Assembly: GCF_000328565.1 (NCBI RefSeq)
Contig: NC_019966.1
Location: forward strand, 2,294,001-2,358,000
Direction: 5' to 3'
DNA length: 64,000 bases
Source: Mycobacterium sp. JS623
Lineage (GTDB): Bacteria > Actinomycetota > Actinomycetes > Mycobacteriales > Mycobacteriaceae
The position numbers and the translations under genes were made by a program. This document shows, piece after piece, positions 35,943-45,372 of this stretch (its first letter is position 1; the number at the start of each line of letters is the position of its first letter). The notes beneath the pieces were generated by a model. The model worked only from the letters and a program-made list of their open reading frames with translations, was not told the DNA's origin and did no database searches.

Positions 35943-37912
35943 CGATGGAAAGCACCGTGCCCAGCACGGAGGCGATTGACAACACGGCGCGTTATCCGCT
36001 GGACCCGCTGACCAGCGCAGAGATCGAAACGGCTGCAGCGGTAGTCACGGACTCCGAATACGCCACGCCCACACTGAAATTCGTCATGATCCAGCTGGCG
36101 GAGCCAGACAAGAACCCCGAGCTGACATTCGAGGGCACGCAGGTTCCGAGGTGCGCGTTCGTGACGATGTACGATGGCGCGGCCAAGCTGATGTATGAGG
36201 CGATCGTCGACCTCGGCGCGCGGATCATCGACTCTTGGACAGCGGTGCCTGGCCGGTTCCCGTCCTATCTCGTCGAGCACATGACGGGGGTCGAGGAGGT
36301 GGTGCGGGCCGACCCAGGCTGGCAAGAGGCGATGCGCAAGCGCGGCGTCACCGATTTCGATCTGGCGATGATCGACCCTTGGCCGGCTGGCTATTACGGT
36401 GCTCAGGACCACTACGACAACTCTCCGCTGATCTGTCGACCGTTGACGTTCATGCGTGCCGCGGCGTCCGAGCACGGCTATGCGCGGCCCGTCGAAGGCC
36501 TGATCGTCACGTTCGATTTGGACGCGATGAAGGTGATCGACATCGAGGATCACGGGGTGGTTCCGCTGCCGCCGACGGCAGGCAACTACGCCGAGAAGTT
36601 CATGTTCGACGAGAACAACCGGCCTGCTTTCAAACAGTTCCGCACCGATGTCAAGCCCATCGAGATCACCCAGCCCGATGGGCCCAGCTTCACTGTTGAC
36701 GGTTGGAAGGTGCAGTGGCAGAAGTGGTCAATGCGCGTGGGTTTCAACCCGCGCGAAGGCATCACGCTGCACGAGGTTACCTACGCCGACCGGGGTGAGA
36801 CCCGGCCGATCATCTATCGGGCGTCACTGTCGGAAATGGTTGTGCCGTACGGGGATACCGCGCCCACCCACTGGAACAAGAACGTCTTCGACATGGGCGA
36901 GGTCGGGATGGGCTTCTCCGCCAACCCGCTGACCCTCGGCTGCGATTGTCTCGGCGAGATCTATTACTTCGACGGCACGGTGAATGACTCCTCAGGCAAC
37001 GCGGTGACCATCCCGAACGCGATCTGTATGCATGAGGAGGACTACGGAATCTCTTGGAAGCATACGGATTTCCGGACCGGCGAGGTGGAGGTGCGACGCG
37101 CCAGACGGCTCGTCATCTCGATGATCTGCACTGTCGGCAACTACGAGTACGGGTTCTTCTGGTACTTCTACAACGACGCGTCGATGGAAGTGGAGGTCAA
37201 GCTCTCCGGGGTGCTGACCACTGGCGCGGTCAAGGACGGCGAGGTACCGCGATGGGGAAAGCTGGTCGCGCCCAACATCTATGGGCCTAATCACCAGCAC
37301 TTCTTCAGCTTCCGCCTCGACATGAGCGTCGACGGCGCCAACAACAGCGTCTACGAAGTCGACTCGATCCCCGAACCCGATCCGGAGCTCAACCCGCACC
37401 ACAACGCTTGGATCACGCAGGACACGCTGGTGGCGTCGGAAGCCGACGGGGCGAGGGACTGGGATTGGTCAAAGGGCCGCTATTGGAAGATCGCAAACCC
37501 GTCCAGGCGCAACGAGTTGGGCAATCCGGTGGCCTACAAGCTGACGCCGAGGGACATGGTGCCGGTGATGGTGCAGGAGGGCTCATACATTTATGACAGA
37601 GCGCGGTTCGTGCAGCACAACCTGTGGGTGACGCGATACGACCCTGCGGAGAAGTTCGCGGCAGGCGACTACATGTACCAGTCGTCCGACATCCAGGGGC
37701 TGCCGCAGTTCATCGCGGATGACGCACCGCTGGAGGACACCGATGTGGTGCTCTGGTACACGGTCGGCGCGCATCACGTTGTGCGACCCGAGGATTGGCC
37801 GGTGATGCCATGCGCCTATACCGGCTTCCACCTGAAGCCAATAGGCTTCTTCGATGGCAACCCGGCGCTGGATATTCCGCCCTCACCGCCCGTGGCCTGC
37901 CATCACCACTGA
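35939..37912 (+). CDS. Copper-containing (TPQ) primary-amine oxidase
   Basis: The 657-residue protein has the hallmark NYEY motif, whose first Tyr (residue 402) would become topaquinone, and the catalytic base Asp318 in VFDMGEVGMG. Copper-binding His residues are visible in GPNHQHFFSFRLDM and later in NLWVTRYDPAE context. No signal peptide is seen. The enzyme oxidises primary amines to aldehydes with release of NH3 and H2O2. The ATG overlaps the permease stop, giving an import-and-oxidise pair. Confidence 0.93.
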   Translation: MTMESTVPSTEAIDNTARYPLDPLTSAEIETAAAVVTDSEYATPTLKFVMIQLAEPDKNPELTFEGTQVPRCAFVTMYDGAAKLMYEAIVDLGARIIDSWTAVPGRFPSYLVEHMTGVEEVVRADPGWQEAMRKRGVTDFDLAMIDPWPAGYYGAQDHYDNSPLICRPLTFMRAAASEHGYARPVEGLIVTFDLDAMKVIDIEDHGVVPLPPTAGNYAEKFMFDENNRPAFKQFRTDVKPIEITQPDGPSFTVDGWKVQWQKWSMRVGFNPREGITLHEVTYADRGETRPIIYRASLSEMVVPYGDTAPTHWNKNVFDMGEVGMGFSANPLTLGCDCLGEIYYFDGTVNDSSGNAVTIPNAICMHEEDYGISWKHTDFRTGEVEVRRARRLVISMICTVGNYEYGFFWYFYNDASMEVEVKLSGVLTTGAVKDGEVPRWGKLVAPNIYGPNHQHFFSFRLDMSVDGANNSVYEVDSIPEPDPELNPHHNAWITQDTLVASEADGARDWDWSKGRYWKIANPSRRNELGNPVAYKLTPRDMVPVMVQEGSYIYDRARFVQHNLWVTRYDPAEKFAAGDYMYQSSDIQGLPQFIADDAPLEDTDVVLWYTVGAHHVVRPEDWPVMPCAYTGFHLKPIGFFDGNPALDIPPSPPVACHHH

Positions 37913-37917
37913 TTCCG

Positions 37918-37976
37918 GCGAGCAGACGCGGAAGGCCCATTGCACAACGAAATTGGGGTCTTCGGTGTCTGCTCGC
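37918..37976. terminator. 59-bp hairpin between amine oxidase and marR
   Basis: GCGAGCAGACGCGGAAGGCC starts one arm and GGGGTCTTCGGTGTCTGCTC, then GC, forms the other. About 16 of 20 positions pair, and the outer 10 are perfect. It fills the gap between two convergent stops. Its outer sequence GCGAGCAGAC is identical to that of the hairpin at 48541-48600. Confidence 0.6.
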
Positions 37977-37978
37977 AC

Positions 37979-38409
37979 TCAGAGCGGATCCGAACCCAGC
38001 GCGGCGAGGATGCGCCTGAACTCGCGGCGCTCCTTATCGGTCAGATGGACCATTAGTCGATGCTCGGCTGCGATCACGCCGGCGTCGGTGCGCTTGAGCA
38101 GTTCCTCGCCGTCGCGAGTCAGTTGTGCAGGTAGCGACCGGCCCGATGACACGCTGGCCGGCCGGCTCACGAGTTCGCGGTCCTCGAGCCCGCGCAACAC
38201 CATGTTCATCGCCTGCGGTGACACGTTCAGTGCACGCGCTAGCTCGGCGTTGGAGTGGCCGGGATACTTCGATAGCACCCGCATACAGAGGTACTCGGGG
38301 AAGGCCACTTCCAGCGGATCGAGGACGGTCGCCGTCACATCGGTCTTCAGCGCGTGCATCACCCGGTGCAGCAGGTAACCCAATGGCTCGTCCTCGAGGT
38401 TGTCGCTCA

Positions 38410-38410
<1 letters not shown>
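37979..38410 (-). CDS. MarR-family repressor (Rv2887-like)
   Basis: The 143-residue MarR protein has the recognition region LARALNVSPQAMNMVLRGLE (about residues 56-75) and wing SGRSLPAQLTRDGEEL. ATG 38410 (MSDNLEDEPLGYLLHRVMHA) is preferred over an upstream reading that would run through the operators. Gene order (after amiC, before pyrH) matches M. tuberculosis Rv2887, which represses the methyltransferase gene rv0560c. Here a methyltransferase is divergent and adjacent. Two palindromes lie between them. Confidence 0.88.
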
Positions 38411-39142
<732 letters not shown>

Positions 39143-39154
39143 CCCGCCGGGGGT

Positions 39155-39184
39155 CCCCATAGCGGCAATCCGGCCGCTATGGGG
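39155..39184. terminator. Perfect 12-bp hairpin before pyrH
   Basis: CCCCATAGCGGC, loop AATCCG, GCCGCTATGGGG. There is no U-run. It lies 13 nt after the methyltransferase stop and 42 bp before pyrH, so it may end the methyltransferase transcript. Confidence 0.6.
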
Positions 39185-39225
39185 CAGGATTGAGGGCGAT
39201 CGCAGCGAAGACCCGAAGGAGTCGG

Positions 39226-39984
39226 ATGGCGGAGCCCACCAGTCCCAACGGAGCCCAGACATCAAATTCCCCGATCCGGCCGATGTACACCCGTGTGCTG
39301 CTCAAGCTCGGTGGCGAGATGTTCGGCGGCGGCGAGGTGGGCCTCGACCCCGATGTCGTGCATCTAGTGGCCCGACAGATCGCAGAGGTGGTTCGCAGCG
39401 GCGTGCAAGTCGCGGTCGTCATCGGCGGTGGCAACTTCTTCCGCGGCGCGCAGCTGCAACAGCGCGGCATGGAGCGCACCCGCAGCGACTACATGGGCAT
39501 GCTCGGCACCGTAATGAATAGCCTTGCGCTGCAAGACTTCCTGGAAAAAGAAGGCATCGCGACGCGGGTGCAGACCGCGATCACCATGGGACAGGTCGCC
39601 GAGCCCTACATTCCGCTGCGGGCGCGCAGGCACCTCGAGAAGGGCCGCGTGGTGATCTTCGGCGCAGGCATGGGTCTGCCGTACTTCTCTACCGACACCA
39701 CCGCCGCACAGCGCGCGCTGGAGATCGGCGCCGACGTGGTGCTGATGGCCAAGGCCGTCGATGGCGTGTTCACCGACGATCCCCGGGTCAATCCGCAGGC
39801 CGAGCTGCTCACTGCGATCAGTCACCGCGAGGTCATCGATCGCGGCCTGAAGGTCGCCGACGCCACGGCGTTCAGCCTGTGCATGGACAACGGAATGCCG
39901 ATTCTGGTGTTCAACCTGCTCACCGATGGGAATATCGCACGGGCGGTGGCAGGTGAGAAGATCGGAACACTGGTCACCACCTAA
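39226..39984 (+). CDS. pyrH: UMP kinase
   Basis: The 252-residue amino-acid-kinase-fold enzyme has [40 protein letters not shown] and [20 protein letters not shown], nearly identical to mycobacterial PyrH. It phosphorylates UMP to UDP with ATP. ATG 39226 has AAGGAG 6 nt upstream; a further in-frame start at 39190 would read through the spacer. Followed by frr as in Rv2883c-Rv2882c. Confidence 0.97.
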   Translation: MAEPTSPNGAQTSNSPIRPMYTRVLLKLGGEMFGGGEVGLDPDVVHLVARQIAEVVRSGVQVAVVIGGGNFFRGAQLQQRGMERTRSDYMGMLGTVMNSLALQDFLEKEGIATRVQTAITMGQVAEPYIPLRARRHLEKGRVVIFGAGMGLPYFSTDTTAAQRALEIGADVVLMAKAVDGVFTDDPRVNPQAELLTAISHREVIDRGLKVADATAFSLCMDNGMPILVFNLLTDGNIARAVAGEKIGTLVTT

Positions 39985-40023
39985 CAGGAGAAGACCAGGC
40001 GAGCGAAGCAACAGGAGAAACCC

Positions 40024-40581
40024 GTGATCGACGAAACGCTCTTCGACGCCGAAGAGAAGATGGAGAAGGCGGTGTCGGTGGCGCGCGACGACCTCTCGTC
40101 GATCCGTACCGGCCGGGCCAACCCTGGCATGTTCGCCCGCGTGAGCGTCGATTACTACGGGTCGCAGACTCCGATCACCCAGCTGTCTAGCATCAATGTG
40201 CCAGAGGCTCGGCTGGTCGTGATCAAGCCGTATGAGGCCAACCAGCTGAAACATATCGAGGACGCGATCCGCAACTCCGACCTCGGGGTCAATCCGACCA
40301 ATGACGGCAACGTCATTCGGGTGTCGATTCCGCAGCTGACCGAGGAGCGTCGCCGCGATCTCGTCAAGCAGGCCAAGGCCAAGGGTGAGGACGCGCGCGT
40401 TACCGTCCGCAGCATCCGTCGCAAGGCGATGGAGGAGCTGCACCGCATCAAGAAGGACGGCGAGGCCGGCGAGGACGAGGTGGCCCGCGCCGAGAAGGAT
40501 CTCGACAAGACCACGCACACCTACACCGCTCAGATCGACGAGCTCGTCAAGCACAAAGAAGGCGAGCTGCTGGAGGTCTAG
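40024..40581 (+). CDS. frr: Ribosome recycling factor
   Basis: The 185-residue protein is a full-length [30 protein letters not shown]-region equivalents and [20 protein letters not shown]. With EF-G it splits terminated ribosomes. GTG 40024 is preceded by ACAGGAGAAAC. The stop is joined to the cdsA start (TAGTG). Confidence 0.97.
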   Translation: MIDETLFDAEEKMEKAVSVARDDLSSIRTGRANPGMFARVSVDYYGSQTPITQLSSINVPEARLVVIKPYEANQLKHIEDAIRNSDLGVNPTNDGNVIRVSIPQLTEERRRDLVKQAKAKGEDARVTVRSIRRKAMEELHRIKKDGEAGEDEVARAEKDLDKTTHTYTAQIDELVKHKEGELLEV

Positions 40582-41465
40582 TGACCGAGCAGCAAGCGAC
40601 TCCCGTGGCAGACACTGAAGCCGGCCCGACTGAGCCGCCCAAAAAAGCATCCCGCGCCGGCCGCGATCTGCCGGCCGCCATCGTCGTCGGCGTCCTGTTG
40701 GGCGGAATGGCGATCGCAGTCTTGTTCTTTGCGCCGATCGGATGGCTGCCCGTCTTGGCCGTGGCGATGCCGATTGCCACGCATGAGGTCGTCCGAAGGC
40801 TGCGCGAAGCCGGCTACGCGCTGCCGGTGATCCCGCTGTTGCTCGGCGGCCAGGCGATGATCTGGCTGACGTGGCCGTTCGGGCCGATCGGGCTGTTGGG
40901 AGCGTACGGCGGCACGATCGTGGTGTGCATGGTGTGGCGGCTGGTCGGGCACGGGCTCAGCGAACAACCGGTCAACTATCTGCGCGACATTTCGGCCACC
41001 GTGCTGCTGGCAACGTGGGTGCCGCTGTTCGCCAGCTTCAGCGCGTTGTTGATCTTCCAGGATCACGGTGGCTTTCGAACGTTCACGGTGATCGCGACCG
41101 TCGTCTTCGCCGACATCGGCGGCTATGTCGCGGGGGTGTTGTTCGGCAAGCACCTGATGGCGCCGGCGATCAGCCCAAAGAAATCGTGGGAGGGACTGGG
41201 CGGGTCGATGCTGTTCGGCATCACCGCGGCCGTCTTGTCAGTGGCGTTCCTGCTCGACAAACCCGCGTGGGTGGGTGTGCCACTAGGGCTGATGCTGGTG
41301 GTTACCGGCGTTCTTGGTGACCTTGTCGAATCTCAGGTCAAACGCGAGCTTGGCATCAAGGACATGGGCACGCTATTGCCCGGCCACGGGGGCATCATGG
41401 ACAGGATCGACGCGATGCTTCCGTCGGCCGTCGCCGGCTGGATCGTGTTGACGCTACTGGCCTGA
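40581..41465 (+). CDS. cdsA: Phosphatidate cytidylyltransferase (CDP-diglyceride synthase)
   Basis: The 294-residue inner-membrane enzyme has about eight helices and the family signature near the C-terminus: SPKKSWEGLGG, then SQVKRELGIKDMGTLLPGHG and GIMDRID. It makes CDP-diacylglycerol from CTP and phosphatidate. The GTG start overlaps the frr stop by one base. The N-terminal 30 residues are a Pro/Lys-rich cytoplasmic tail common in actinobacteria. Confidence 0.95.
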   Translation: MTEQQATPVADTEAGPTEPPKKASRAGRDLPAAIVVGVLLGGMAIAVLFFAPIGWLPVLAVAMPIATHEVVRRLREAGYALPVIPLLLGGQAMIWLTWPFGPIGLLGAYGGTIVVCMVWRLVGHGLSEQPVNYLRDISATVLLATWVPLFASFSALLIFQDHGGFRTFTVIATVVFADIGGYVAGVLFGKHLMAPAISPKKSWEGLGGSMLFGITAAVLSVAFLLDKPAWVGVPLGLMLVVTGVLGDLVESQVKRELGIKDMGTLLPGHGGIMDRIDAMLPSAVAGWIVLTLLA

Positions 41466-41585
41466 CGCCGTCAGATATCGCTGCAGCGTCGGACCCAGCA
41501 TCGGGACCAGTTCGTCGACGGGGGTCGAGGCCATCGGCTCGATCTTGAGGTCCGCGATCTTCTTCACGGCGCTGACGACGTTCAT
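41454..41585 (-). pseudogene. C-terminal remnant, probably TetR-type regulator
   Basis: The leftward frame ends at 41454 and reads MNVVSAVKKIADLKIEPMAS, then TPVDELVPMLGPTLQRYLTA and SGQ. The PVDELVPM...LQRYL ending is typical of the ligand-domain tail of TetR regulators. No HTH is present upstream because similarity to a methyltransferase on the other strand begins at 41581. Its last 12 bp overlap cdsA. Confidence 0.4.
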
Positions 41586-41712
41586 CCAGCTGTGGGAGGA
41601 ACCGCATCTCGCGAAGCGGTTCGGCGACCAGTACGTCACCTACCGACAACAGGTTCCGCGGTGGATTCCACGCTTGTCTGCGTGGGACCCGGCGCGCGCG
41701 ACCGCGCGTTGA
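41581..41712 (+). pseudogene. C-terminal remnant of an isoprenylcysteine-methyltransferase-like protein
   Basis: The + frame reads FIQLWEEPHLAKRFGDQYVT, then YRQQVPRWIPRLSAW and ends at 41712. This matches the C-terminal E-E-P-x-L-x-x-R-F-G-x-x-Y-x-x-Y-x-x-x-V-P-R-W signature of ICMT/PEMT-type membrane methyltransferases, but the membrane helices before it are missing. It abuts the leftward TetR remnant, so a single deletion may have removed the 5' parts of two divergent genes. Its tail overlaps the eamA 3' end. Confidence 0.55.
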
Positions 41713-42565
41713 GCCAGCAAGCCACCGCGCCGACGACAAGACCGACCGCGATCCCGATGTCGGGTCGCTGGCCCAACATCACCCACGACAACACACCTGC
41801 CACTGCGGGGATGACCGCGAAAAGCATCGCTACCGCGGCGGCGCCGAAGTTGTTGATCGCGCGCACGTAAAGTGTCATGCACAGGGTTGCATTGAACAGC
41901 ACAACGGCAGCGACGGCGCCCGCCGCCTTCCAGGGGTCGGTCACCGTGAACGGCATGACGGTGGCGAGCACCGCGACGGGCAGCAGGGCCACCCCGTTCT
42001 GTAGCGCCGCCGTAGCCCGGAAGTCCACGCCGGAGCAGAACCGCTGCTGGTAGACCCCGCCGGCGGAGATGGCGAGCAGTGCCCCGACCAACAGAAGTAC
42101 GACGGTGTCGACCCTGCCGATGGCGATGAGCCGTCCTGCGCAGGCAGCCAGCACCGCCACGACGCCGAGGACCAGCGCGCCGACGCGCGTCCACGTCATG
42201 CCCTCGCCGAGGAACATCGTGGCCAGTACGGCGGTGACGACGGGATTCATCGAGATGATCACCGCGCCCAGCACCGCGGGCGCCCCGTGCAGCAGCGCCA
42301 GATACAGGCAGATGAACTGCAGCGCGTTGGTGAGCAACCCGGCGGTCAGGACGTGTGCCAGGGTGCGGCCCGTGGGCCACGTCACACGCGAGATCAGGGC
42401 CCACGCGGACAAGATGGCGCCGGCCAATCCGAAGCGGAAGGTCAGCACCGCCATCGGCGACATCGCTGAAACAGCAAGTGCGCCAATGGGATACCCGAGC
42501 GCATAGAAAAACGTCAGATTCGACGCGGCGCGTAGGGGCATCGGGGGCAGGGGCATGGTTCCCAT
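41636..42565 (-). CDS. EamA/DMT-family metabolite exporter
   Basis: About 309 residues with ten helices in two EamA repeats (FFYALGYPIGALAVSAMSPM at the start of the first and LLVGALLAISAGGVYQQRFC in the second). DMT transporters export amino acids or other metabolites. ATG 42565 is used; an upstream TTG at 42577 is possible. It is divergent from rlmN and overlaps the ICMT remnant at its 3' end. Substrate unknown. Confidence 0.85.
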   Translation of the reverse strand: MGTMPLPPMPLRAASNLTFFYALGYPIGALAVSAMSPMAVLTFRFGLAGAILSAWALISRVTWPTGRTLAHVLTAGLLTNALQFICLYLALLHGAPAVLGAVIISMNPVVTAVLATMFLGEGMTWTRVGALVLGVVAVLAACAGRLIAIGRVDTVVLLLVGALLAISAGGVYQQRFCSGVDFRATAALQNGVALLPVAVLATVMPFTVTDPWKAAGAVAAVVLFNATLCMTLYVRAINNFGAAAVAMLFAVIPAVAGVLSWVMLGQRPDIGIAVGLVVGAVACWLNARSRAPGPTQTSVESTAEPVVGR

Positions 42566-42631
42566 GGATGCGATCAACGCCCGTCATCGCCAATCAATTT
42601 CGGCCAGGCCGGGGTGAGATACTGACAAGAC

Positions 42632-43750
42632 ATGTCTTTACCTCTGGTTTTCGATGCTCCGCGTCGCGCAATGCCGCCGCGGCACCTTGCCGACCTCGAC
42701 GAAGAGGGGCGCGCGGCCGCGGTCGCGGAACTCGGGCTGCCGGCGTTTCGGGGCAAGCAGCTGGCCAATCAGTACTACGGCAGGCTGATCGCTGATCCGC
42801 AGCAGATGACCGATCTGCCGGCTGCAGTGCGGGAGCAGGTCGCCGATGCGTTGTTCCCGCATCTGCTCGACGCGGTGCGCGAGATCGAGTGCGACGCCGG
42901 TGAGACGCGAAAGATGCTGTGGCGGGCGGTCGACGGCACGACGTTCGAGTCGGTGTTGATGCGCTATCCGCAGCGCAACACGGTGTGCATCTCGTCGCAG
43001 GCCGGCTGTGGCATGGCGTGCCCGTTCTGTGCGACGGGGCAGGGGGGGCTCACGCGCAACTTGTCGACGGCCGAGATCCTCGAGCAGGTGCGGGCGGCTG
43101 CTGTCGAATTGCGCGACCGTGACGGGGATGGGATTGCGCGCCCCGCGCGCGGGGCCCGCTTGTCCAACATCGTGTTCATGGGCATGGGGGAGCCGCTGGC
43201 CAACTACAACCGGACGCTGGCGGCAGTGCGTCGAATCACCGCGGCTCCGCCGAACGGGTTCGGGATTTCGGCGCGGTCGGTGACGGTATCGACGGTGGGG
43301 TTGGCGCCGGCGATCCGCAAGCTGGCCGATGAACGACTGGGCGTCACGCTGGCGTTGTCGCTGCACGCGCCCGACGACGAATTGCGCGACACGCTGGTGC
43401 CCGTCAACAATCGGTGGAAGGTGTCCGAAGCGCTTGACGCGGCAAGGTATTACGCCGACGTGACGGGGCGACGAGTGTCGATCGAATACGCGTTGATCCG
43501 CGATATCAACGATCAGCCTTGGCGGGCAGACCTTTTGGGCAAGCGGCTGCACGGAGCGCTGGGGCCGTTGGTCCACGTCAACGTGATTCCGCTGAACCCG
43601 ACGCCGGGCAGCGAGTGGGATGCCAGCCCGAAGCCGACCGAACGCGAATTCGTGCGGCGGGTGCGGGAGCGCGGCGTGTCATGCACAGTGCGCGACACCC
43701 GGGGCCGCGAAATCGCCGCGGCCTGTGGGCAATTGGCGGCCGAGGGCTGA
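42632..43750 (+). CDS. rlmN: 23S rRNA (adenine-2503 C2)/tRNA methyltransferase RlmN
   Basis: The 372-residue radical-SAM enzyme has the cluster motif CGMACPFC (in [18 protein letters not shown]), [10 protein letters not shown], and the C-terminal catalytic Cys in [12 protein letters not shown]. It methylates A2503 of 23S rRNA. It lies after cdsA as in M. tuberculosis (Rv2880c-Rv2879c region), with the EamA gene inserted between. Confidence 0.95.
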   Translation: MSLPLVFDAPRRAMPPRHLADLDEEGRAAAVAELGLPAFRGKQLANQYYGRLIADPQQMTDLPAAVREQVADALFPHLLDAVREIECDAGETRKMLWRAVDGTTFESVLMRYPQRNTVCISSQAGCGMACPFCATGQGGLTRNLSTAEILEQVRAAAVELRDRDGDGIARPARGARLSNIVFMGMGEPLANYNRTLAAVRRITAAPPNGFGISARSVTVSTVGLAPAIRKLADERLGVTLALSLHAPDDELRDTLVPVNNRWKVSEALDAARYYADVTGRRVSIEYALIRDINDQPWRADLLGKRLHGALGPLVHVNVIPLNPTPGSEWDASPKPTEREFVRRVRERGVSCTVRDTRGREIAAACGQLAAEG

Positions 43751-43811
43751 GCTGGCGGCGCGGCTCCTGGAGGCGTATTTCAGATTGCCCGCGTACGTAG
43801 CGACAATCGCG

Positions 43812-44129
43812 TTACAGCCTGAATCCGCGGAAGTACCACGGTATGGCCGCTGCGCGCATGTCCATGACGCGGTTGTAGATGCGGTACTCCGTAGCCCGCG
43901 GCACGTATCCGGAGCCGTAAGGTCCGCGCGCCAGCCGTCGCACTCTTCCGCGCCGTCGTTCCCAGCGCAGCGCATCGGAGACTTCTTTCGATGCGCGTCC
44001 ACCGATCGTGAAGCCCTGCCATTCCAGAGCTTCAATGAGCTCCTTTACGGTGGTGGGGCCGTGCTGCAGCAGGTACATCGTCAGCGCGTAGCGCAGGTCG
44101 ATGCCCTTCAACTCATGACTTGTCACCAT
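43812..44129 (-). CDS. Small predicted winged-helix protein
   Basis: The 105-residue protein reads MVTSHELKGIDLRYALTMYL, then HGPTTVKELIEALEWQGFTI and GRASKEVSDALRWERRRGRV. The helix-turn-helix-like section followed by a basic wing (RWERRRGRVRRLARG) suggests DNA binding. I recognise the pattern as a small mycobacterial family without known function. Frame use and composition support a real gene. It lies between rlmN and the catabolic island. Confidence 0.65.
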   Translation of the reverse strand: MVTSHELKGIDLRYALTMYLLQHGPTTVKELIEALEWQGFTIGGRASKEVSDALRWERRRGRVRRLARGPYGSGYVPRATEYRIYNRVMDMRAAAIPWYFRGFRL

Positions 44130-44234
44130 CGTCGAACGGTGACAGGCACGTCCGACATGTCGCTGTGTACGCGGGCACTTTGGGTATGGGTTGGGGATCC
44201 GCTCGCTACCCAGGCGAATTCACGGCTTCGTCGC

Positions 44235-44593
44235 TCAATCCGGGATGCCGATCGTCTTGGCCTCGAGGTACTCCTTGTTGACCTCTTCGATCGGACTCTC
44301 GATCTGGCTGCCACTCACCGTGACCGGACACCCACCTCGGTGATCAGCACTCTGCGCAGCCGCTCCTTGTTGCGTTTCAGCGCGTCGCGCAGCTGGGTCA
44401 GGCAGTGGTAGCGGAACTCCAGATCGCGCGACCTGTCGGTTTCGTCGAACGCCCGGCGCGCGGCCGCGACCGGGCGCGCCATGTCGTCGATCGTTCCGTC
44501 GGTAGCCTGCCCGGCTACCTGCTCGCTGGACGGATGGGTGACGTCGAATGTCGCTTTGCTGCTTGTGATCTGCAGTTCGCCGTCAATGAGCAT
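44235..44593 (-). pseudogene. Aldehyde dehydrogenase remnant with frameshift and internal deletion
   Basis: The first 90 residues read as an ALDH N-terminus (MLIDGELQITSSKATFDVTH, then ATDGTIDDMARPVAAARRAF and LITEVG). A single-base loss near 44316 shifts the frame; the next frame continues as CPVTVSGSQIESPIEEV, still ALDH-like, and then goes into NKEYLEAKTIGIPD and a stop at 44235. The whole catalytic middle (Cys, Glu, NAD site, about 380 residues) is missing. The operator upstream (44651-44676) is intact, so it was part of the TetR-controlled island. Confidence 0.7.
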
Positions 44594-44650
44594 CCGCTCG
44601 TCACGGCGAGCACGCCAGTTTCAGTCTGCACGCCCGTCATAGCAGACAGC

Positions 44651-44676
44651 TTTACAAATCAGCGGGAGAATGTCAC
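44651..44676. promoter_or_regulatory. Island operator copy 1
   Basis: TTTACAAAT at 44651-44659 and TGTCAC at 44671-44676, start-to-start distance 20. It is 58 bp upstream of the aldehyde dehydrogenase remnant and overlaps the tetR1 stop codon. Same motif and spacing as copies at 45334, 47060 and 50236. Confidence 0.75.
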
Positions 44677-45221
44677 CCGTTCTGTTTGATTCCCGCGGCA
44701 TGCCGAAGCTGCGCCAGGAACTGGTCGCCGTCGTCGCTGCGCACGATGTAGTGCGCCACCGCCACACGGATAGCCGTCGCGGCCTTGACCGCCCCGTTCG
44801 GTCCCGGCATCAGCTTTTGCAGGCGCGCGCGCATCAACGGGAGGATCCTGCCCAGCTGTGCGATGACGACCTCCGGTTCGATGTCGACCAGCCGCACCCC
44901 GGAGTAGGACTGCTGGTACTCGACGATGAAGCGCAGCGCGGCGTCGAGTTTCTCGGTGCCGCGCAGGCCCGATGTCGCGCGGCTGATGCCGCTGTCGAAC
45001 ATCTCGCGCTCGAACACGCCGAACGCGTCGAGGAGCTCGCCCTTGGATGCGAACCATCGATACAGCGTGGGCCGAGAAACCCCGGCCTGCAGCGCCACCT
45101 CGGAGAGGCTCAGCTTTGTCTGACCGCTGCGGCCGAGCACTTCCGCGGTCGCGACGAGGATCCGGTGTCTCGTCGAGGTGTCCTCGACGCCTCCGGATGC
45201 GTCACGCAGCGGTTCGTTCAC
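44673..45221 (-). CDS. TetR-family repressor 1 of the catabolic island
   Basis: The 182-residue TetR protein has the HTH SEVALQAGVSRPTLYRWFAS (about residues 42-61). The ligand domain includes LRFIVEYQQSYSGVRLVDIE. It is a paralogue of TetR 2 at 46526-47050: the recognition segment ALQAGVSRPTLYRWFASK is identical and both share LVxxVALQ..., ALIPLMRARL-like and VRVAVxHYxVRSDD text. It starts at GTG 45221, divergent from the CoA-transferase gene with an operator copy in between. It probably represses island genes until an acyl-CoA or substrate is present. Confidence 0.87.
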   Translation of the reverse strand: MNEPLRDASGGVEDTSTRHRILVATAEVLGRSGQTKLSLSEVALQAGVSRPTLYRWFASKGELLDAFGVFEREMFDSGISRATSGLRGTEKLDAALRFIVEYQQSYSGVRLVDIEPEVVIAQLGRILPLMRARLQKLMPGPNGAVKAATAIRVAVAHYIVRSDDGDQFLAQLRHAAGIKQNG

Positions 45222-45333
45222 TTTCGAGACCTCAATCGTTTGGTCCAGATGATCCTAGATGGTGCGATCACAGTGACTTCTCAAGCAGCGAGACCGTGTC
45301 GAGCTTCTTCGAGAACCCGATCTACCTCGTCAG

Positions 45334-45359
45334 TTTACAAATTGGCGGGACTTTGTAAG
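45334..45359. promoter_or_regulatory. Island operator copy 2
   Basis: TTTACAAAT at 45334-45342 and TGTAAG at 45354-45359, start-to-start distance 20. This copy is the most palindromic (TTTACAAA ... CTTTGTAAG). It ends 13 bp before the CoA-transferase ATG at 45373, in the divergent gap with tetR1. Confidence 0.75.
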
Positions 45360-45372
45360 GCGATTCGGAAGG

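Noticed and set aside
39997..40020. GAGCGAAGC-A/G-AC word before frr, also near 26635 before xerC
   Set aside because: Short recurring word near starts; two copies are not enough to call a repeat element.
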